DNA of 64,000 nt from an uncultured Clostridia bacterium (GTDB lineage Bacteria; Bacillota; Clostridia; Oscillospirales; Acutalibacteraceae). The notes under the pieces were generated by a model that had not been told where the DNA came from, ran no database searches, and saw only the letters and a list, made by a program, of their open reading frames with translations. Positions 42,369 to 50,265 of the stretch are shown here, piece by piece. A program made the position numbers and the translations under genes. The first letter of the stretch is position 1. Every line of letters begins with the position of its first letter. The stretch covers positions 1 through 64,000 of the forward strand of contig CANQGM010000011.1 of the NCBI GenBank assembly GCA_947623205.1, given 5' to 3'.

Positions 42369-43664
42369 ATGAGCATTTTTAAAGACAGGAAGCTGCACTT
42401 TGAAACACTTCAGCTTCACGTAGGACAGGAAAACGCGGACCCGGCAACAGACGCAAGAGCAGTTCCTATTTACGCAACGACTTCTTATGTATTTCATAAC
42501 AGTAAGCACGCTGCCGACCGTTTCGGACTCAGAGATGCAGGCAACATCTACGGCAGACTTACAAATCCGACGCAGGATATTTTTGAGCAGAGAATGGCAG
42601 CTCTTGAAGGCGGTACGGCAGCGCTTGCGGTTGCATCGGGTGCAGCGGCAATAACATATACGATTCAGGCGCTTGCAAACGCAGGCGACAATATTGTGTC
42701 TGCAAAAACGATTTACGGCGGTTCTTACAATCTTTTTGAGCATACACTCTCAAATTACGGAATAACAACAACTTTTGTAGACCCTGACGAAGAGGGTGCT
42801 TTTGAAAAAGCAATCAACGATAAAACAAAGGCTGTATTTATTGAATCGCTCGGCAACCCAAATTCAAATATTATAGATATTAAAGAAGTAGCGGAAATTG
42901 CACACGCACATAATATACCGCTTGTAATTGACAGTACGTTTGCAACCCCGTATTTATTAAAACCGTTTGAATACGGTGCGGACATTGTGGTTCATTCGGC
43001 AACAAAGTTTATTGGAGGACACGGCACGGCTATCGGCGGAGTAATTGTTGAAAGCGGTAATTTTGACTGGGAAGCGTCGGGCAAATTCCCGCAGTTTTCA
43101 GAGCCGAACCCGTCATATCACGGTGCAGTATTCACAAAAGCGGCACCCGGGGCAGCTTTTGTTACATATATACGCGCAATACTTCTTCGTGATACCGGCG
43201 CTACGCTTTCGCCGTTCCATGCTTTTATTTTTCTTCAGGGACTTGAAACACTCTCACTGAGGGTTGAACGCCATATTTTTAATGCACTTAAGGTGGTGGA
43301 ATTTCTCAGTAAACATCCAAAGGTAGAAAGTGTAAATCATCCTTCACTGCCGTCTTCTCCGTACAATGAGCTGTATAAAAAATATTTTCCTAACGGCGCA
43401 GGCTCGATATTTACCTTTGAAATTAAGGGAGGGGCAGAGGATGCACAGAAATTTATTGACAATCTTAAAGTGTTTTCGCTTCTTGCAAATGTAGCTGATG
43501 TTAAATCACTTGCAATTCACCCCGCAAGCACAACTCATTCGCAGCTTACGGAGGATGAACTTATTGAACAGGGCATTAAACCAAACACTGTAAGGCTTTC
43601 GATAGGTACGGAACATATTGACGATATAATTTATGATTTACAAGAGGCTTTTAAAGCAGTATAA
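42369..43664 (+). CDS. metY: O-acetylhomoserine sulfhydrylase (MetY)
   Basis: This 431-residue PLP enzyme makes homocysteine from O-acetylhomoserine and sulfide. Features are FETLQLHVGQENADPATDAR, then VPIYATTSYVF at the N-terminus, the ALASGAAA-type PLP phosphate region (ALAVASGAAAIT), GGSYNLFEHTL, and the Schiff-base Lys in VVHSATKFIGGHG. The long insertion with GASGKFPQFSEPNPSYHG-like sequence separates MetY from MetB/MetC. The ATG at 42369 (MSIFKDRKLHFET) follows AAGAGG. It is followed 23 bp later by cysK, giving a sulfide-assimilation operon behind the Cys-codon leader. Confidence 0.96.
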   Translation: MSIFKDRKLHFETLQLHVGQENADPATDARAVPIYATTSYVFHNSKHAADRFGLRDAGNIYGRLTNPTQDIFEQRMAALEGGTAALAVASGAAAITYTIQALANAGDNIVSAKTIYGGSYNLFEHTLSNYGITTTFVDPDEEGAFEKAINDKTKAVFIESLGNPNSNIIDIKEVAEIAHAHNIPLVIDSTFATPYLLKPFEYGADIVVHSATKFIGGHGTAIGGVIVESGNFDWEASGKFPQFSEPNPSYHGAVFTKAAPGAAFVTYIRAILLRDTGATLSPFHAFIFLQGLETLSLRVERHIFNALKVVEFLSKHPKVESVNHPSLPSSPYNELYKKYFPNGAGSIFTFEIKGGAEDAQKFIDNLKVFSLLANVADVKSLAIHPASTTHSQLTEDELIEQGIKPNTVRLSIGTEHIDDIIYDLQEAFKAV

Positions 43665-43687
43665 CATATTGAAAGGACTTGATATAT

Positions 43688-44617
43688 ATGGCTAAAATTT
43701 TTGAAAGTGTAACAGACCTAATCGGCAAAACCCCAATAGTAGAATTTAAAAACATTGAAAAAAAGAATGGCATTAATGCAAGAATTCTTGTAAAGCTTGA
43801 GCTTTTTAATCCTGCCGGAAGCGTTAAAGACAGAATTGCAAAGGCAATGATAGAAGACGCCGAGTCAAAAGGGATTCTTAAAAAGGGTTCAACGATTATT
43901 GAGCCTACATCAGGAAATACAGGCATAGGTCTTGCATCGGTAGCAACCGCAAAAGGTTACAGGGCAATTCTTACAATGCCCGAAACAATGAGTGTTGAAA
44001 GAAGAAATTTGCTTAAAGCGTATGGCGCGGAAATTGTGCTTACCGACGGAAGCAAGGGTATGAGCGGCGCCATTGCAAAGGCAAACGAACTTAAAGAAGA
44101 AATTAACGGGAGCGTTATTCTCGGACAGTTTGTAAATCCCGCTAACCCTGCTATACATTTTGCAACAACAGGTCCCGAAATATGGAAGGACACAGACGGT
44201 AATGTAGATATTTTTGTTGCCGGCGTAGGAACAGGCGGAACATTAAGCGGCGTCGGCAAGTATTTAAAATCGCAGAATCCGAATGTTAAGATAGTTGCTG
44301 TTGAACCCGAGTCGTCTCCCGTACTTTCGCAGGGGCACGGAGGTCCTCACAAAATACAGGGTATCGGTGCAGGCTTTGTTCCCGAAACACTTGACACCGA
44401 AATATATAATGAGGTAGTTGCTGTCTCAAACGAGTCAGCATTTGAGACAGCAAATGAAATTGCAAAAACCGAAGGCGTACTTGTGGGAATTTCTTCGGGA
44501 GCGGCGTTATGGGCGGCTCTTGAGATTGCAAAGCGTTCTGAAAACAAAGGAAAAACAATAGTTGCTTTACTTCCCGACACAGGCGAGCGTTATCTTTCAA
44601 CAGGTATTTATAAATAA
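43688..44617 (+). CDS. cysK: Cysteine synthase (O-acetylserine sulfhydrylase)
   Basis: This 309-residue PLP enzyme makes cysteine from O-acetylserine and sulfide. It has the Lys of [16 protein letters not shown], the Asn loop [14 protein letters not shown], the phosphate-binding [15 protein letters not shown] and the C-terminal [12 protein letters not shown]. CysE (20071-20709) supplies its substrate. The ATG at 43688 follows GAAAGGAC; the ORF-track start is an upstream TTG. It is the second gene of metY-cysK. The C-terminus [10 protein letters not shown] is typical of CysK. Confidence 0.97.
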   Translation: MAKIFESVTDLIGKTPIVEFKNIEKKNGINARILVKLELFNPAGSVKDRIAKAMIEDAESKGILKKGSTIIEPTSGNTGIGLASVATAKGYRAILTMPETMSVERRNLLKAYGAEIVLTDGSKGMSGAIAKANELKEEINGSVILGQFVNPANPAIHFATTGPEIWKDTDGNVDIFVAGVGTGGTLSGVGKYLKSQNPNVKIVAVEPESSPVLSQGHGGPHKIQGIGAGFVPETLDTEIYNEVVAVSNESAFETANEIAKTEGVLVGISSGAALWAALEIAKRSENKGKTIVALLPDTGERYLSTGIYK

Positions 44618-44619
44618 AA

Positions 44620-44702
44620 AGTGTTTTGCATCTTGTAAAAAACACTTTAAAATGATATTATTTATCAGGGCGTGTTTGAAATTTTTCAAATACGCCCTGA
44701 TA
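44620..44702 (+). terminator. Tandem hairpins after cysK
   Basis: A first stem (AAAGTGTTTT with AAAACACTTT) is followed by a strong 18-bp inverted repeat at 44663-44702, TATCAGGGCGTGTTTGAAA with its complement. The second lacks a good T tract and could be a remnant of an inserted inverted-repeat element as well as a terminator. Confidence 0.65.
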
Positions 44703-44745
44703 CTAAACAAAATATTATTTTAATTTGTAATATTGCGGTGATTTG

Positions 44746-45360
44746 ATGACAAAAATTAAAATCTGCGGAATAACATCTTTTGCAGACATAGACTGTATAA
44801 ATGAATATAAGCCGGATTATGCCGGATTTGTTATGTTTTTTCCTAAAAGCAGAAGAAATATATCTGCCGATACAGCAAAGCAGTTGCTTAGCAGGCTTGA
44901 CAAAAGCATAAAGAGCGTTGCGGTAACAGTTTCGCCAACTCCGGAGCAGGTAAAATCGGCAGAGGACTTAGGATTTGATTTTATACAAATTCACGGAGAA
45001 CTTTATGAAGACACGCTTAAAAGTACGTCGATTCCGATTTTGCGCGCATTTAATGTTACTGATATTAACAGCTTTGAAAAGTACAAAAAGTGTGAAAAAA
45101 TTGCGGGATATGTTTTTGATTCCCGAACTCCTGGCAGCGGACAGACATTTGATTGGAATATTCTAAAAAATATTCCCATAAACGGCAAAACCTTTATTCT
45201 TGCGGGCGGACTTGATCCTGAAAATGTTGCCCGGGCAATAAATCTTATTCATCCGGACGGAGTTGATGTCAGCTCGGGCGTTGAAAGTGACGGAGTACCG
45301 GGAAAAGACAAAAAGAAAATTGAATTGTTTGTAAATAATGTTCGCAATGCCTATTTATGA
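44746..45360 (+). CDS. trpF: Phosphoribosylanthranilate isomerase
   Basis: TrpF performs the Amadori rearrangement in tryptophan synthesis. The 204-residue TIM barrel shows the catalytic Cys in KICGITSFADIDCINE, the phosphate sites VFDSRTPGSGQTFDW and AGGLDPENVARAI, and DVSSGVESDGVPGKDKKKI. Length is normal. The ATG at 44746 follows GGTGATTTG. No other trp gene is nearby, so it is either a relocated trp gene or an isomerase used with a scattered pathway. It lies downstream of the cysK terminator. Confidence 0.95.
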   Translation: MTKIKICGITSFADIDCINEYKPDYAGFVMFFPKSRRNISADTAKQLLSRLDKSIKSVAVTVSPTPEQVKSAEDLGFDFIQIHGELYEDTLKSTSIPILRAFNVTDINSFEKYKKCEKIAGYVFDSRTPGSGQTFDWNILKNIPINGKTFILAGGLDPENVARAINLIHPDGVDVSSGVESDGVPGKDKKKIELFVNNVRNAYL

Positions 45361-45412
45361 GAGTAATTATTTATTGGGTCATTTATTTTACAGATAGAAA
45401 TGGAAAAAACTG

Positions 45413-45440
45413 TTGACAAGCCGTTTAATTATGATATAAT
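45413..45440 (+). promoter_or_regulatory. Promoter of rpsF-ssb-rpsR
   Basis: TTGACA and TATAAT are separated by 16 bp, 72 bp upstream of the rpsF start. Confidence 0.75.
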
Positions 45441-45469
45441 ATTATCTGTTGTAATGTGCAACAAATCCT

Positions 45470-45497
45470 TGCGGTGAAAACCGCCGAAAAGTCCAGA
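45470..45497 (+). promoter_or_regulatory. Likely S6:S18-binding leader RNA
   Basis: CTT-GCGGT-GAAA-ACCGC-CGAAA-AG forms a short stem with a CCG-containing bulge just before the rpsF Shine-Dalgarno. This matches the general form of the autoregulatory S6:S18 motif known from rpsF leaders, where the two proteins repress their operon. I compared it by eye only. Confidence 0.5.
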
Positions 45498-45512
45498 AGG
45501 AGGTGCAGTAAA

Positions 45513-45809
45513 ATGGCAGTAACAGCTAATTACGAAACAGTAATGATTATTTCAATGACAAAGGGCGAAGAAGGTATTCAGGCAATAGTAGAAAAATTTA
45601 AAGCCCTCATTGAAAAGAATGCCACTTTAAAAAATGTTGACGAATGGGGTAAGAGAAAGCTTGCTTACCTTATCAACAAAGAAAGTGAAGGTTACTATGT
45701 TCTTTTTAATTTTGAAAGTACAGCCGAGTTCCCTGCAGAACTTGACCGTGTTTACAAAATTACAGACGGTGTAATGCGTTCACTTATAATTAAGAAAGAA
45801 AACGAATAA
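45513..45809 (+). CDS. rpsF: Ribosomal protein S6
   Basis: This 98-residue 30S protein binds with S18 to 16S rRNA. It shows ANYETVMIISMTKGEEGIQA, then WGKRKLAYLINKESEGYYVL. The ATG at 45513 follows the strong AGAAGGAGGTG; the ORF-track extension covers the leader. It heads the classic rpsF-ssb-rpsR operon. Confidence 0.98.
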   Translation: MAVTANYETVMIISMTKGEEGIQAIVEKFKALIEKNATLKNVDEWGKRKLAYLINKESEGYYVLFNFESTAEFPAELDRVYKITDGVMRSLIIKKENE

Positions 45810-45850
45810 TCACATTGTAGGGAATATCCCGAATTACGAAAGGACAAGAA

Positions 45851-46318
45851 ATGTTAAACAGAGTAATTTTAATGGGCAGACTTGTGTCTGACCCTGAATT
45901 AAAGACAACAGGAACAGGTATAAGTGTAACGAGCTTTCGCATTGCGGTTGACCGCAGTTATGTTAAGAGCGGCGAAGAACGCAAAGCAAACTTTTTTGAT
46001 ATTGTTTGCTGGCGCGGCACAGCAGAGTTTGTTTGCCGCTATTTTGGCAAGGGCTCGCTTATTGCAGTTGAGGGTCAGCTCCAGAGCCGTACCTATCAGG
46101 CAAAAGACGGCACTAACCGTTATGTTGTTGAGGTCGTTGCAGATAATGTTTCGTTCACGGGAGAACGCCGTGAAAATTCAGGAGCATACAACGCATCAAA
46201 CGGCGGCAATCAGTCGTATCATCAGAATATTGATTCTCAGGAGCCGCCAGAAGCATATCAGAGCGGTTCAAACTCTGATTTTCAGGATATGCCGCTTGAC
46301 GATGACTTACCGTTTTAA
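45851..46318 (+). CDS. ssb: Single-stranded DNA-binding protein
   Basis: The 155-residue product has an OB fold (MLNRVILMGRLVSDPELKTT, then FFDIVCWRGTAEFVCRYFGKG), a Gly/Asn/Ser/Gln-rich linker and the acidic tip DDDLPF that recruits repair and replication proteins. It lies between rpsF and rpsR, the usual Firmicutes arrangement. The ATG follows GAAAGGAC. Confidence 0.97.
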   Translation: MLNRVILMGRLVSDPELKTTGTGISVTSFRIAVDRSYVKSGEERKANFFDIVCWRGTAEFVCRYFGKGSLIAVEGQLQSRTYQAKDGTNRYVVEVVADNVSFTGERRENSGAYNASNGGNQSYHQNIDSQEPPEAYQSGSNSDFQDMPLDDDLPF

Positions 46319-46363
46319 TTAATTCTTGATTGTAATAATTCTCATTGAAAGGAGAACATCAAA

Positions 46364-46603
46364 ATGGCAGACAGACCAATGAACCGTGGCAAAAAGGCCC
46401 GTAAAAAAGTTTGCGGATTCTGTGTTGACAAGGTAGAACATATTGATTACAAAGACATTGCACGTCTTCGTCGTTATATGTCTGAAAGAGGAAAAATTCT
46501 TCCCCGTCGTGTAACAGGAACTTGTGCAAAGCATCAGCGTGACCTTACAATTGCTATTAAGCGTGCCCGTCACCTTGCTTTACTTCCTTACTCATCTGAC
46601 TAA
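46364..46603 (+). CDS. rpsR: Ribosomal protein S18
   Basis: The 79-residue product shows [40 protein letters not shown] and [20 protein letters not shown]. The CxxC near the N-terminus with the later Cys and His may bind zinc, a form replaced by Cys-free versions in some bacteria. The ATG follows GAAAGGAG. It ends the S6-SSB-S18 operon. Confidence 0.97.
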   Translation: MADRPMNRGKKARKKVCGFCVDKVEHIDYKDIARLRRYMSERGKILPRRVTGTCAKHQRDLTIAIKRARHLALLPYSSD

Positions 46604-46642
46604 AGGAATAAGTTTAAATTATTAAAGTTATAATATAAGTAT

Positions 46643-46673
46643 AAACGGCAGTCATTGTGACTGCCGTTTTTCA
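46643..46673 (+). terminator. Terminator of rpsF-ssb-rpsR
   Basis: AAACGGCAGTCA pairs with TGACTGCCGTTT, followed by a T run. Confidence 0.9.
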
Positions 46674-46702
46674 ATATTGTTGACTGTAAGCCTGAATTAA
46701 AA

Positions 46703-46738
46703 GTAAAAAAATACCGTTCCGATTATGCGGAACGGATT
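46703..46738 (-). terminator. Terminator of rpmB
   Basis: On the minus strand CCGTTCCG pairs with CGGAACGG and is followed by a TATTTTTTT tract. Confidence 0.85.
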
Positions 46739-46759
46739 TTAAATCAGTAATTTGTAAAA

Positions 46760-46948
46760 TCAGTTAGCTCTGGTAACATTACCTGAACGTAGGCAACGGG
46801 TGCAAGCATATACACGCTTTGGTGAACCGTTAACTATAGCCTTAACACGTTGAACGTTGGGCTTCCATGTCCTGTTAGAACGTCTGTGTGAGTGAGATAC
46901 CTTAATGCCGAACTTTACATCCTTACCGCAGAATTCACATTTTGCCAT
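46760..46948 (-). CDS. rpmB: Ribosomal protein L28
   Basis: The 62-residue 50S protein has MAKCEFCGKDVKFGIKVSHS and SPKRVYACTRCLRSGNVTRA. The two CxxC pairs make a zinc-binding version. The ATG at 46948 follows AAGGAGGTG. It is transcribed alone on the minus strand, as is common in Firmicutes. Confidence 0.97.
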   Translation of the reverse strand: MAKCEFCGKDVKFGIKVSHSHRRSNRTWKPNVQRVKAIVNGSPKRVYACTRCLRSGNVTRAN

Positions 46949-46994
46949 GCGTCTGCACCTCCTTAAGAAAATAAAATATATTTCTAACTTTGTT

Positions 46995-47023
46995 ATAATA
47001 TCAGAAATTGGGAGAAAAAGCAA
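46995..47023 (-). promoter_or_regulatory. rpmB promoter
   Basis: TTGCTT and TATTAT on the minus strand are separated by 17 bp, about 45 bp upstream of the start codon. Confidence 0.7.
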
Positions 47024-47046
47024 GTGTTTTTTTAAAATTTCCTGTC

Positions 47047-47075
47047 TTGTTTTTTATTATGATTTATTATATAAT
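47047..47075 (+). promoter_or_regulatory. Promoter of the M50/scpAB run
   Basis: TTGTTT and TATAAT are separated by 17 bp, about 36 bp upstream of the M50 gene start. The run of closely spaced genes to rluB may be driven from here. Confidence 0.6.
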
Positions 47076-47111
47076 ATTATTTAATTAAAAACTATTGTTT
47101 TGGAGGACTTT

Positions 47112-47807
47112 ATGCTATCGCTCCTATTAAGCGGCAACTTTGACCTTCCGTCTGTTGTTGCTGAAATTCTTGCAGTGCTTTTAATTATTTTTTTAATACT
47201 TCCTTTTCATGAATGGGCGCACGCATTCACCGCTTCACTGCTTGGTGATAGGGCTATGAGGGGCAGAGGAAGATTAACATTTAATCCGCTTAATCACATT
47301 GATCCTTTTGGTGCCTTATGTATGCTTTTGTTTGGATTTGGATGGGCAAAGGCTGTTCCTGTTGACCCGCGCAGTTTCAAACATCCAAAACTCGGAATGG
47401 CAATTACCGCGCTTATGGGGCCTGTTGCTAACTTGGTTGCGGCTCTGGCGGGAATGTTGGTTTATAATACGATATACACTTTTGCTGTTAGTTTTTATAC
47501 AACTACATTAGGAGTATTTCTGGAAATTTTTCTTTTATTTTATATTCAGTGTAATATAGGCCTTGCAATATTCAACCTTATACCTATACCTCCTCTTGAC
47601 GGTTCTAAAATTCTGTTTCTTTTTCTTCCCGATGAGGCAGTTGATTTTTGTTACAGAAACTCATCCATATTTTTTGTTATTCTTTTTGCGTTTCTCTTTA
47701 CAGGATGGCTGGGCAGCTTGCTTGGCTGGGTAACAAACATTGTAGAACAAGGTCTTTTTTGGATATCATCATTGCCGTTCAGTTTTTTTATTAATGGCTC
47801 ATATTAG
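47112..47807 (+). CDS. M50-family site-2-type membrane metalloprotease
   Basis: The 231-residue product has several membrane helices, the zinc HExxH in LPFHEWAHAFTASLLGD and the second ligand motif NLIPIPPLDGSKIL. It belongs to the small YwhC-like M50B group whose substrates are unknown. The ATG at 47112 follows TGGAGGAC; the ORF-track start is an upstream TTG. It lies 11 bp before scpA, the common M50-scpA-scpB cluster of Firmicutes. Confidence 0.93.
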   Translation: MLSLLLSGNFDLPSVVAEILAVLLIIFLILPFHEWAHAFTASLLGDRAMRGRGRLTFNPLNHIDPFGALCMLLFGFGWAKAVPVDPRSFKHPKLGMAITALMGPVANLVAALAGMLVYNTIYTFAVSFYTTTLGVFLEIFLLFYIQCNIGLAIFNLIPIPPLDGSKILFLFLPDEAVDFCYRNSSIFFVILFAFLFTGWLGSLLGWVTNIVEQGLFWISSLPFSFFINGSY

Positions 47808-47818
47808 GAGGGGGACTT

Positions 47819-48550
47819 TTGGAAACTCAGCTGCAATATAAGCTTCCTGTTTTTGAAGGTCCGTTGGACCTGCTGCTGAATTTAATATCAAAAAATAAAA
47901 TAGATATTTATGACATTCAAATTTCCGAGTTGCTCGAGCAGTATATGGAGCAGATAAAAAAAATGCAGGAAAATCAAATGGACATTGAATCTGAGTTCCT
48001 GACCATGGCGTCTCGGCTTGTTTACATTAAGTCTGTAATGCTTTTGCCAAAGTATGAGGATGAGGCAGAAGAACTTAAAAAGGAACTTACGGGTCAGCTG
48101 CTTGAATACGCAGTTTGCCGCGAAATTGCCGCAAAACTCGGCGTAATTTATGATTTTGATACATACTGCCGTGACGCATCTCCCGTTGAATTTGATTTGA
48201 CGTATAATCGCACACATCCGAGTTCAGACATTGTAAAGGCATATGTAAGCGCAGTGGGGCGGGGCAAAAGAAGGCTTCCGCCGCCCGAAAACGCTTTTTC
48301 AGGAATAGTTTCAAGAAAAATAGTATCTGTAAACAGCAGAATTATTCGTCTTATGCGAAGACTGTGGCACGGCAAATGCCTTGAATATCACGAAATATTT
48401 AAGGAGTGCCGGGGCAGGAGCGACCTTGTTGCAACATTTCTTGCTGCTCTTGAGCTTATTAAGGGAAAACGAATAAGAATTGAGGGCACAGGCGAAAGGG
48501 CTGTTGTCAGAATGATTGATAATGACAGGAGTAGTATTGATGGAAGTTGA
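47819..48550 (+). CDS. scpA: Segregation and condensation protein A
   Basis: ScpA is the kleisin subunit of SMC-ScpAB and helps organise and separate chromosomes. The 243-residue product shows LPVFEGPLDLLLNLISKNKI, DIYDIQISELLEQYMEQIKK and the C-terminal winged-helix with ATFLAALELIKGKRIRIEG. The start is TTG at 47819 behind AGGAGGGGGAC. It overlaps scpB by 11 bp. Confidence 0.96.
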   Translation: METQLQYKLPVFEGPLDLLLNLISKNKIDIYDIQISELLEQYMEQIKKMQENQMDIESEFLTMASRLVYIKSVMLLPKYEDEAEELKKELTGQLLEYAVCREIAAKLGVIYDFDTYCRDASPVEFDLTYNRTHPSSDIVKAYVSAVGRGKRRLPPPENAFSGIVSRKIVSVNSRIIRLMRRLWHGKCLEYHEIFKECRGRSDLVATFLAALELIKGKRIRIEGTGERAVVRMIDNDRSSIDGS

Positions 48551-49130
48551 AAATATTTCGGCGGCAATTGAAGCAATACTTTTTGCGAGCGGTTCGTCTG
48601 TTGAAACAGAAAGAATAGCTCAAGCTTTGGAAATTTCTGAATTGCAGGTGAAAGAACACATTTCTGCACTGATTGATGATTATACAAGAGCAGAACGGGG
48701 AATAACAATTATTAAACTCGGAAATTCCTGCCAAATGGTATCCTGCAAAGAATATGCTCCGCAAATCCGCAAGGTAATGGATCTTCGCCGCAACACGCCT
48801 CTTTCACAGGCGGCGCTTGAGGTGCTTGCTGTTGTTGCATATAATCAGCCGGTAACAAAAGCATTTATTGAACAGGTGCGCGGAGTTGATTGCAGCGGTG
48901 TGCTCGGAAGTCTTTCTTCTAAAGGTCTTGTTGAAGAAAAGGGAAGGCTTGAACTTCCCGGCAGACCTCTGCTTTACGGTACTACCGAAAATTTTTTGAG
49001 ATGTTTTAACCTTTCAAGCCTTGACGAGCTTCCTCCGCTTCCCGAAAACGATGAGGATAACGGGGAAGCAAATTCTGAAAAATATGCAGAGCAGCTAAAC
49101 ATACTCGAACAACAGACATCGGTTGTGTAA
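48540..49130 (+). CDS. scpB: Segregation and condensation protein B
   Basis: ScpB binds the ScpA kleisin as a dimer. The 196-residue product has two winged-helix domains: ISAAIEAILFASGSSVETER and then RNTPLSQAALEVLAVVAYNQ, PVTKAFIEQVRGVDC. The C-terminus is an acidic tail. The ATG at 48540 follows CAGGAG inside the scpA end; earlier Met codons have no ribosome binding site. Confidence 0.95.
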   Translation: MEVENISAAIEAILFASGSSVETERIAQALEISELQVKEHISALIDDYTRAERGITIIKLGNSCQMVSCKEYAPQIRKVMDLRRNTPLSQAALEVLAVVAYNQPVTKAFIEQVRGVDCSGVLGSLSSKGLVEEKGRLELPGRPLLYGTTENFLRCFNLSSLDELPPLPENDEDNGEANSEKYAEQLNILEQQTSVV

Positions 49131-49171
49131 TTGACCTGAAACTGTAAATAAATATTTAAGGGGGATAACCC

Positions 49172-49774
49172 TTGCTTTGGTTGTATATTTTGTTGGGTAT
49201 TCTTTTGCTGATAACGCTTTTGCTTTTATTGCCGATTAAAATATATGCAAGTTACAGCAATGACTTTTATTGTGTGTTATATATCGGCCTTTTAAAATTG
49301 GGACTTTATCCGACAAAACCCAAACAAAAAAAGAAAAAATCAAAAAGAGTTAAAGAAAGGACAACCGAACCAAAAGACGAAAAAACAAACCTGCTGAAAG
49401 AAAAAGGACTTTCGGGTCTTATTGAAATAATAAAAAAAATTGCAGAACTCGCAGTTGGCGTATTAAAGGACCTTTTTAAGCATATAATAATCAAAAAATT
49501 ATTGCTAAGCATTAAAATTGCCGGCAAGGACGCCGCTGACACCGCAATTAAATATGGGGAATGCTGCTCGGCGGTTTATCCTGCAATAAGTGTAATAACC
49601 GGTGCCGTTAATTTTAAAAATTACGGTGTTGATATATCGCCTGATTTTAATGAAAATGCAGAATCAGCTATAAATTTTGAAACCGAAGCAAAAGTTTTTG
49701 TGCTGTGGCTTGTTGTTTTTGCAATAAAATACGGCATTAAAGGAATAAAACTATTGCTTGAATTGAAAGATTAA
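49172..49774 (+). CDS. DUF2953 membrane-associated protein
   Basis: The 200-residue product has a long N-terminal helix (LLGILLLITLLLLLPIKIYA), a Lys/Glu-rich segment (about 50-75) and a second hydrophobic stretch near the C-terminus (VLWLVVFAIKYGI). It fits DUF2953, often next to ytfJ in spore-formers. Function is unknown. The start is TTG 49172 behind GGGGGAT. It lies 41 bp after scpB and 11 bp before ytfJ. Confidence 0.8.
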   Translation: MLWLYILLGILLLITLLLLLPIKIYASYSNDFYCVLYIGLLKLGLYPTKPKQKKKKSKRVKERTTEPKDEKTNLLKEKGLSGLIEIIKKIAELAVGVLKDLFKHIIIKKLLLSIKIAGKDAADTAIKYGECCSAVYPAISVITGAVNFKNYGVDISPDFNENAESAINFETEAKVFVLWLVVFAIKYGIKGIKLLLELKD

Positions 49775-49785
49775 GGAGAATTATT

Positions 49786-50217
49786 ATGGAACATCCGATA
49801 GGAAACTTAATGGACACAACAATGAAAAAAATTAAAGAAATGGTAGATGTCAACACTATTGTAGGCGAACCTATTTCATCACCTGACGGAACGCTTATAA
49901 TACCTGTTTCAAAGGTGAGCTACGGCTTTGCCGCAGGCGGCTCCGATTTGCCGACAAAAAAGGAGAACAAAGATTGTTTTGGCGGCGGCAGCGGCGCAGG
50001 CGTTACGATTCAGCCCGTTGCTTTTCTTGCAGTGTACAAAGGCGATGTTAAACTTATTCCCGTTGAAAAGTTTGAGGGCGCGTCCGACCGTATTGTAGGA
50101 ATGATTCCCGATATGATCGACAAAGTTAAAGATATTTTTTCTAAAGACAAAAAGAATAAAAGCATTAAAAAAGATGATGATTTTTCCGAAATTACACAGG
50201 ATGATATAGACGTTTAA
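49786..50217 (+). CDS. ytfJ: YtfJ/GerW-family sporulation protein
   Basis: The 143-residue product shows the family core MEHPIGNLMDTTMKKIKEMV, VSKVSYGFAAGGSD, GGGSGAGVTIQPVAFLAV and the C-terminal IDKVKDIF. In Bacillus, GerW is needed for lysozyme resistance and germination-related functions of spores. Its presence argues that the organism can sporulate. It sits between DUF2953 and dacF, a conserved order. The ATG follows AAGGAG. Confidence 0.92.
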   Translation: MEHPIGNLMDTTMKKIKEMVDVNTIVGEPISSPDGTLIIPVSKVSYGFAAGGSDLPTKKENKDCFGGGSGAGVTIQPVAFLAVYKGDVKLIPVEKFEGASDRIVGMIPDMIDKVKDIFSKDKKNKSIKKDDDFSEITQDDIDV

Positions 50218-50265
50218 CGTCATAACATAAATACCCTCCGCATAAAATATGCAGGGGGTGTCCTT

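Noticed and set aside
42348-42743. Cys-rich minus-strand ORF opposite metY
   Set aside because: It is a reading-frame shadow of metY without ribosome binding site or family features.
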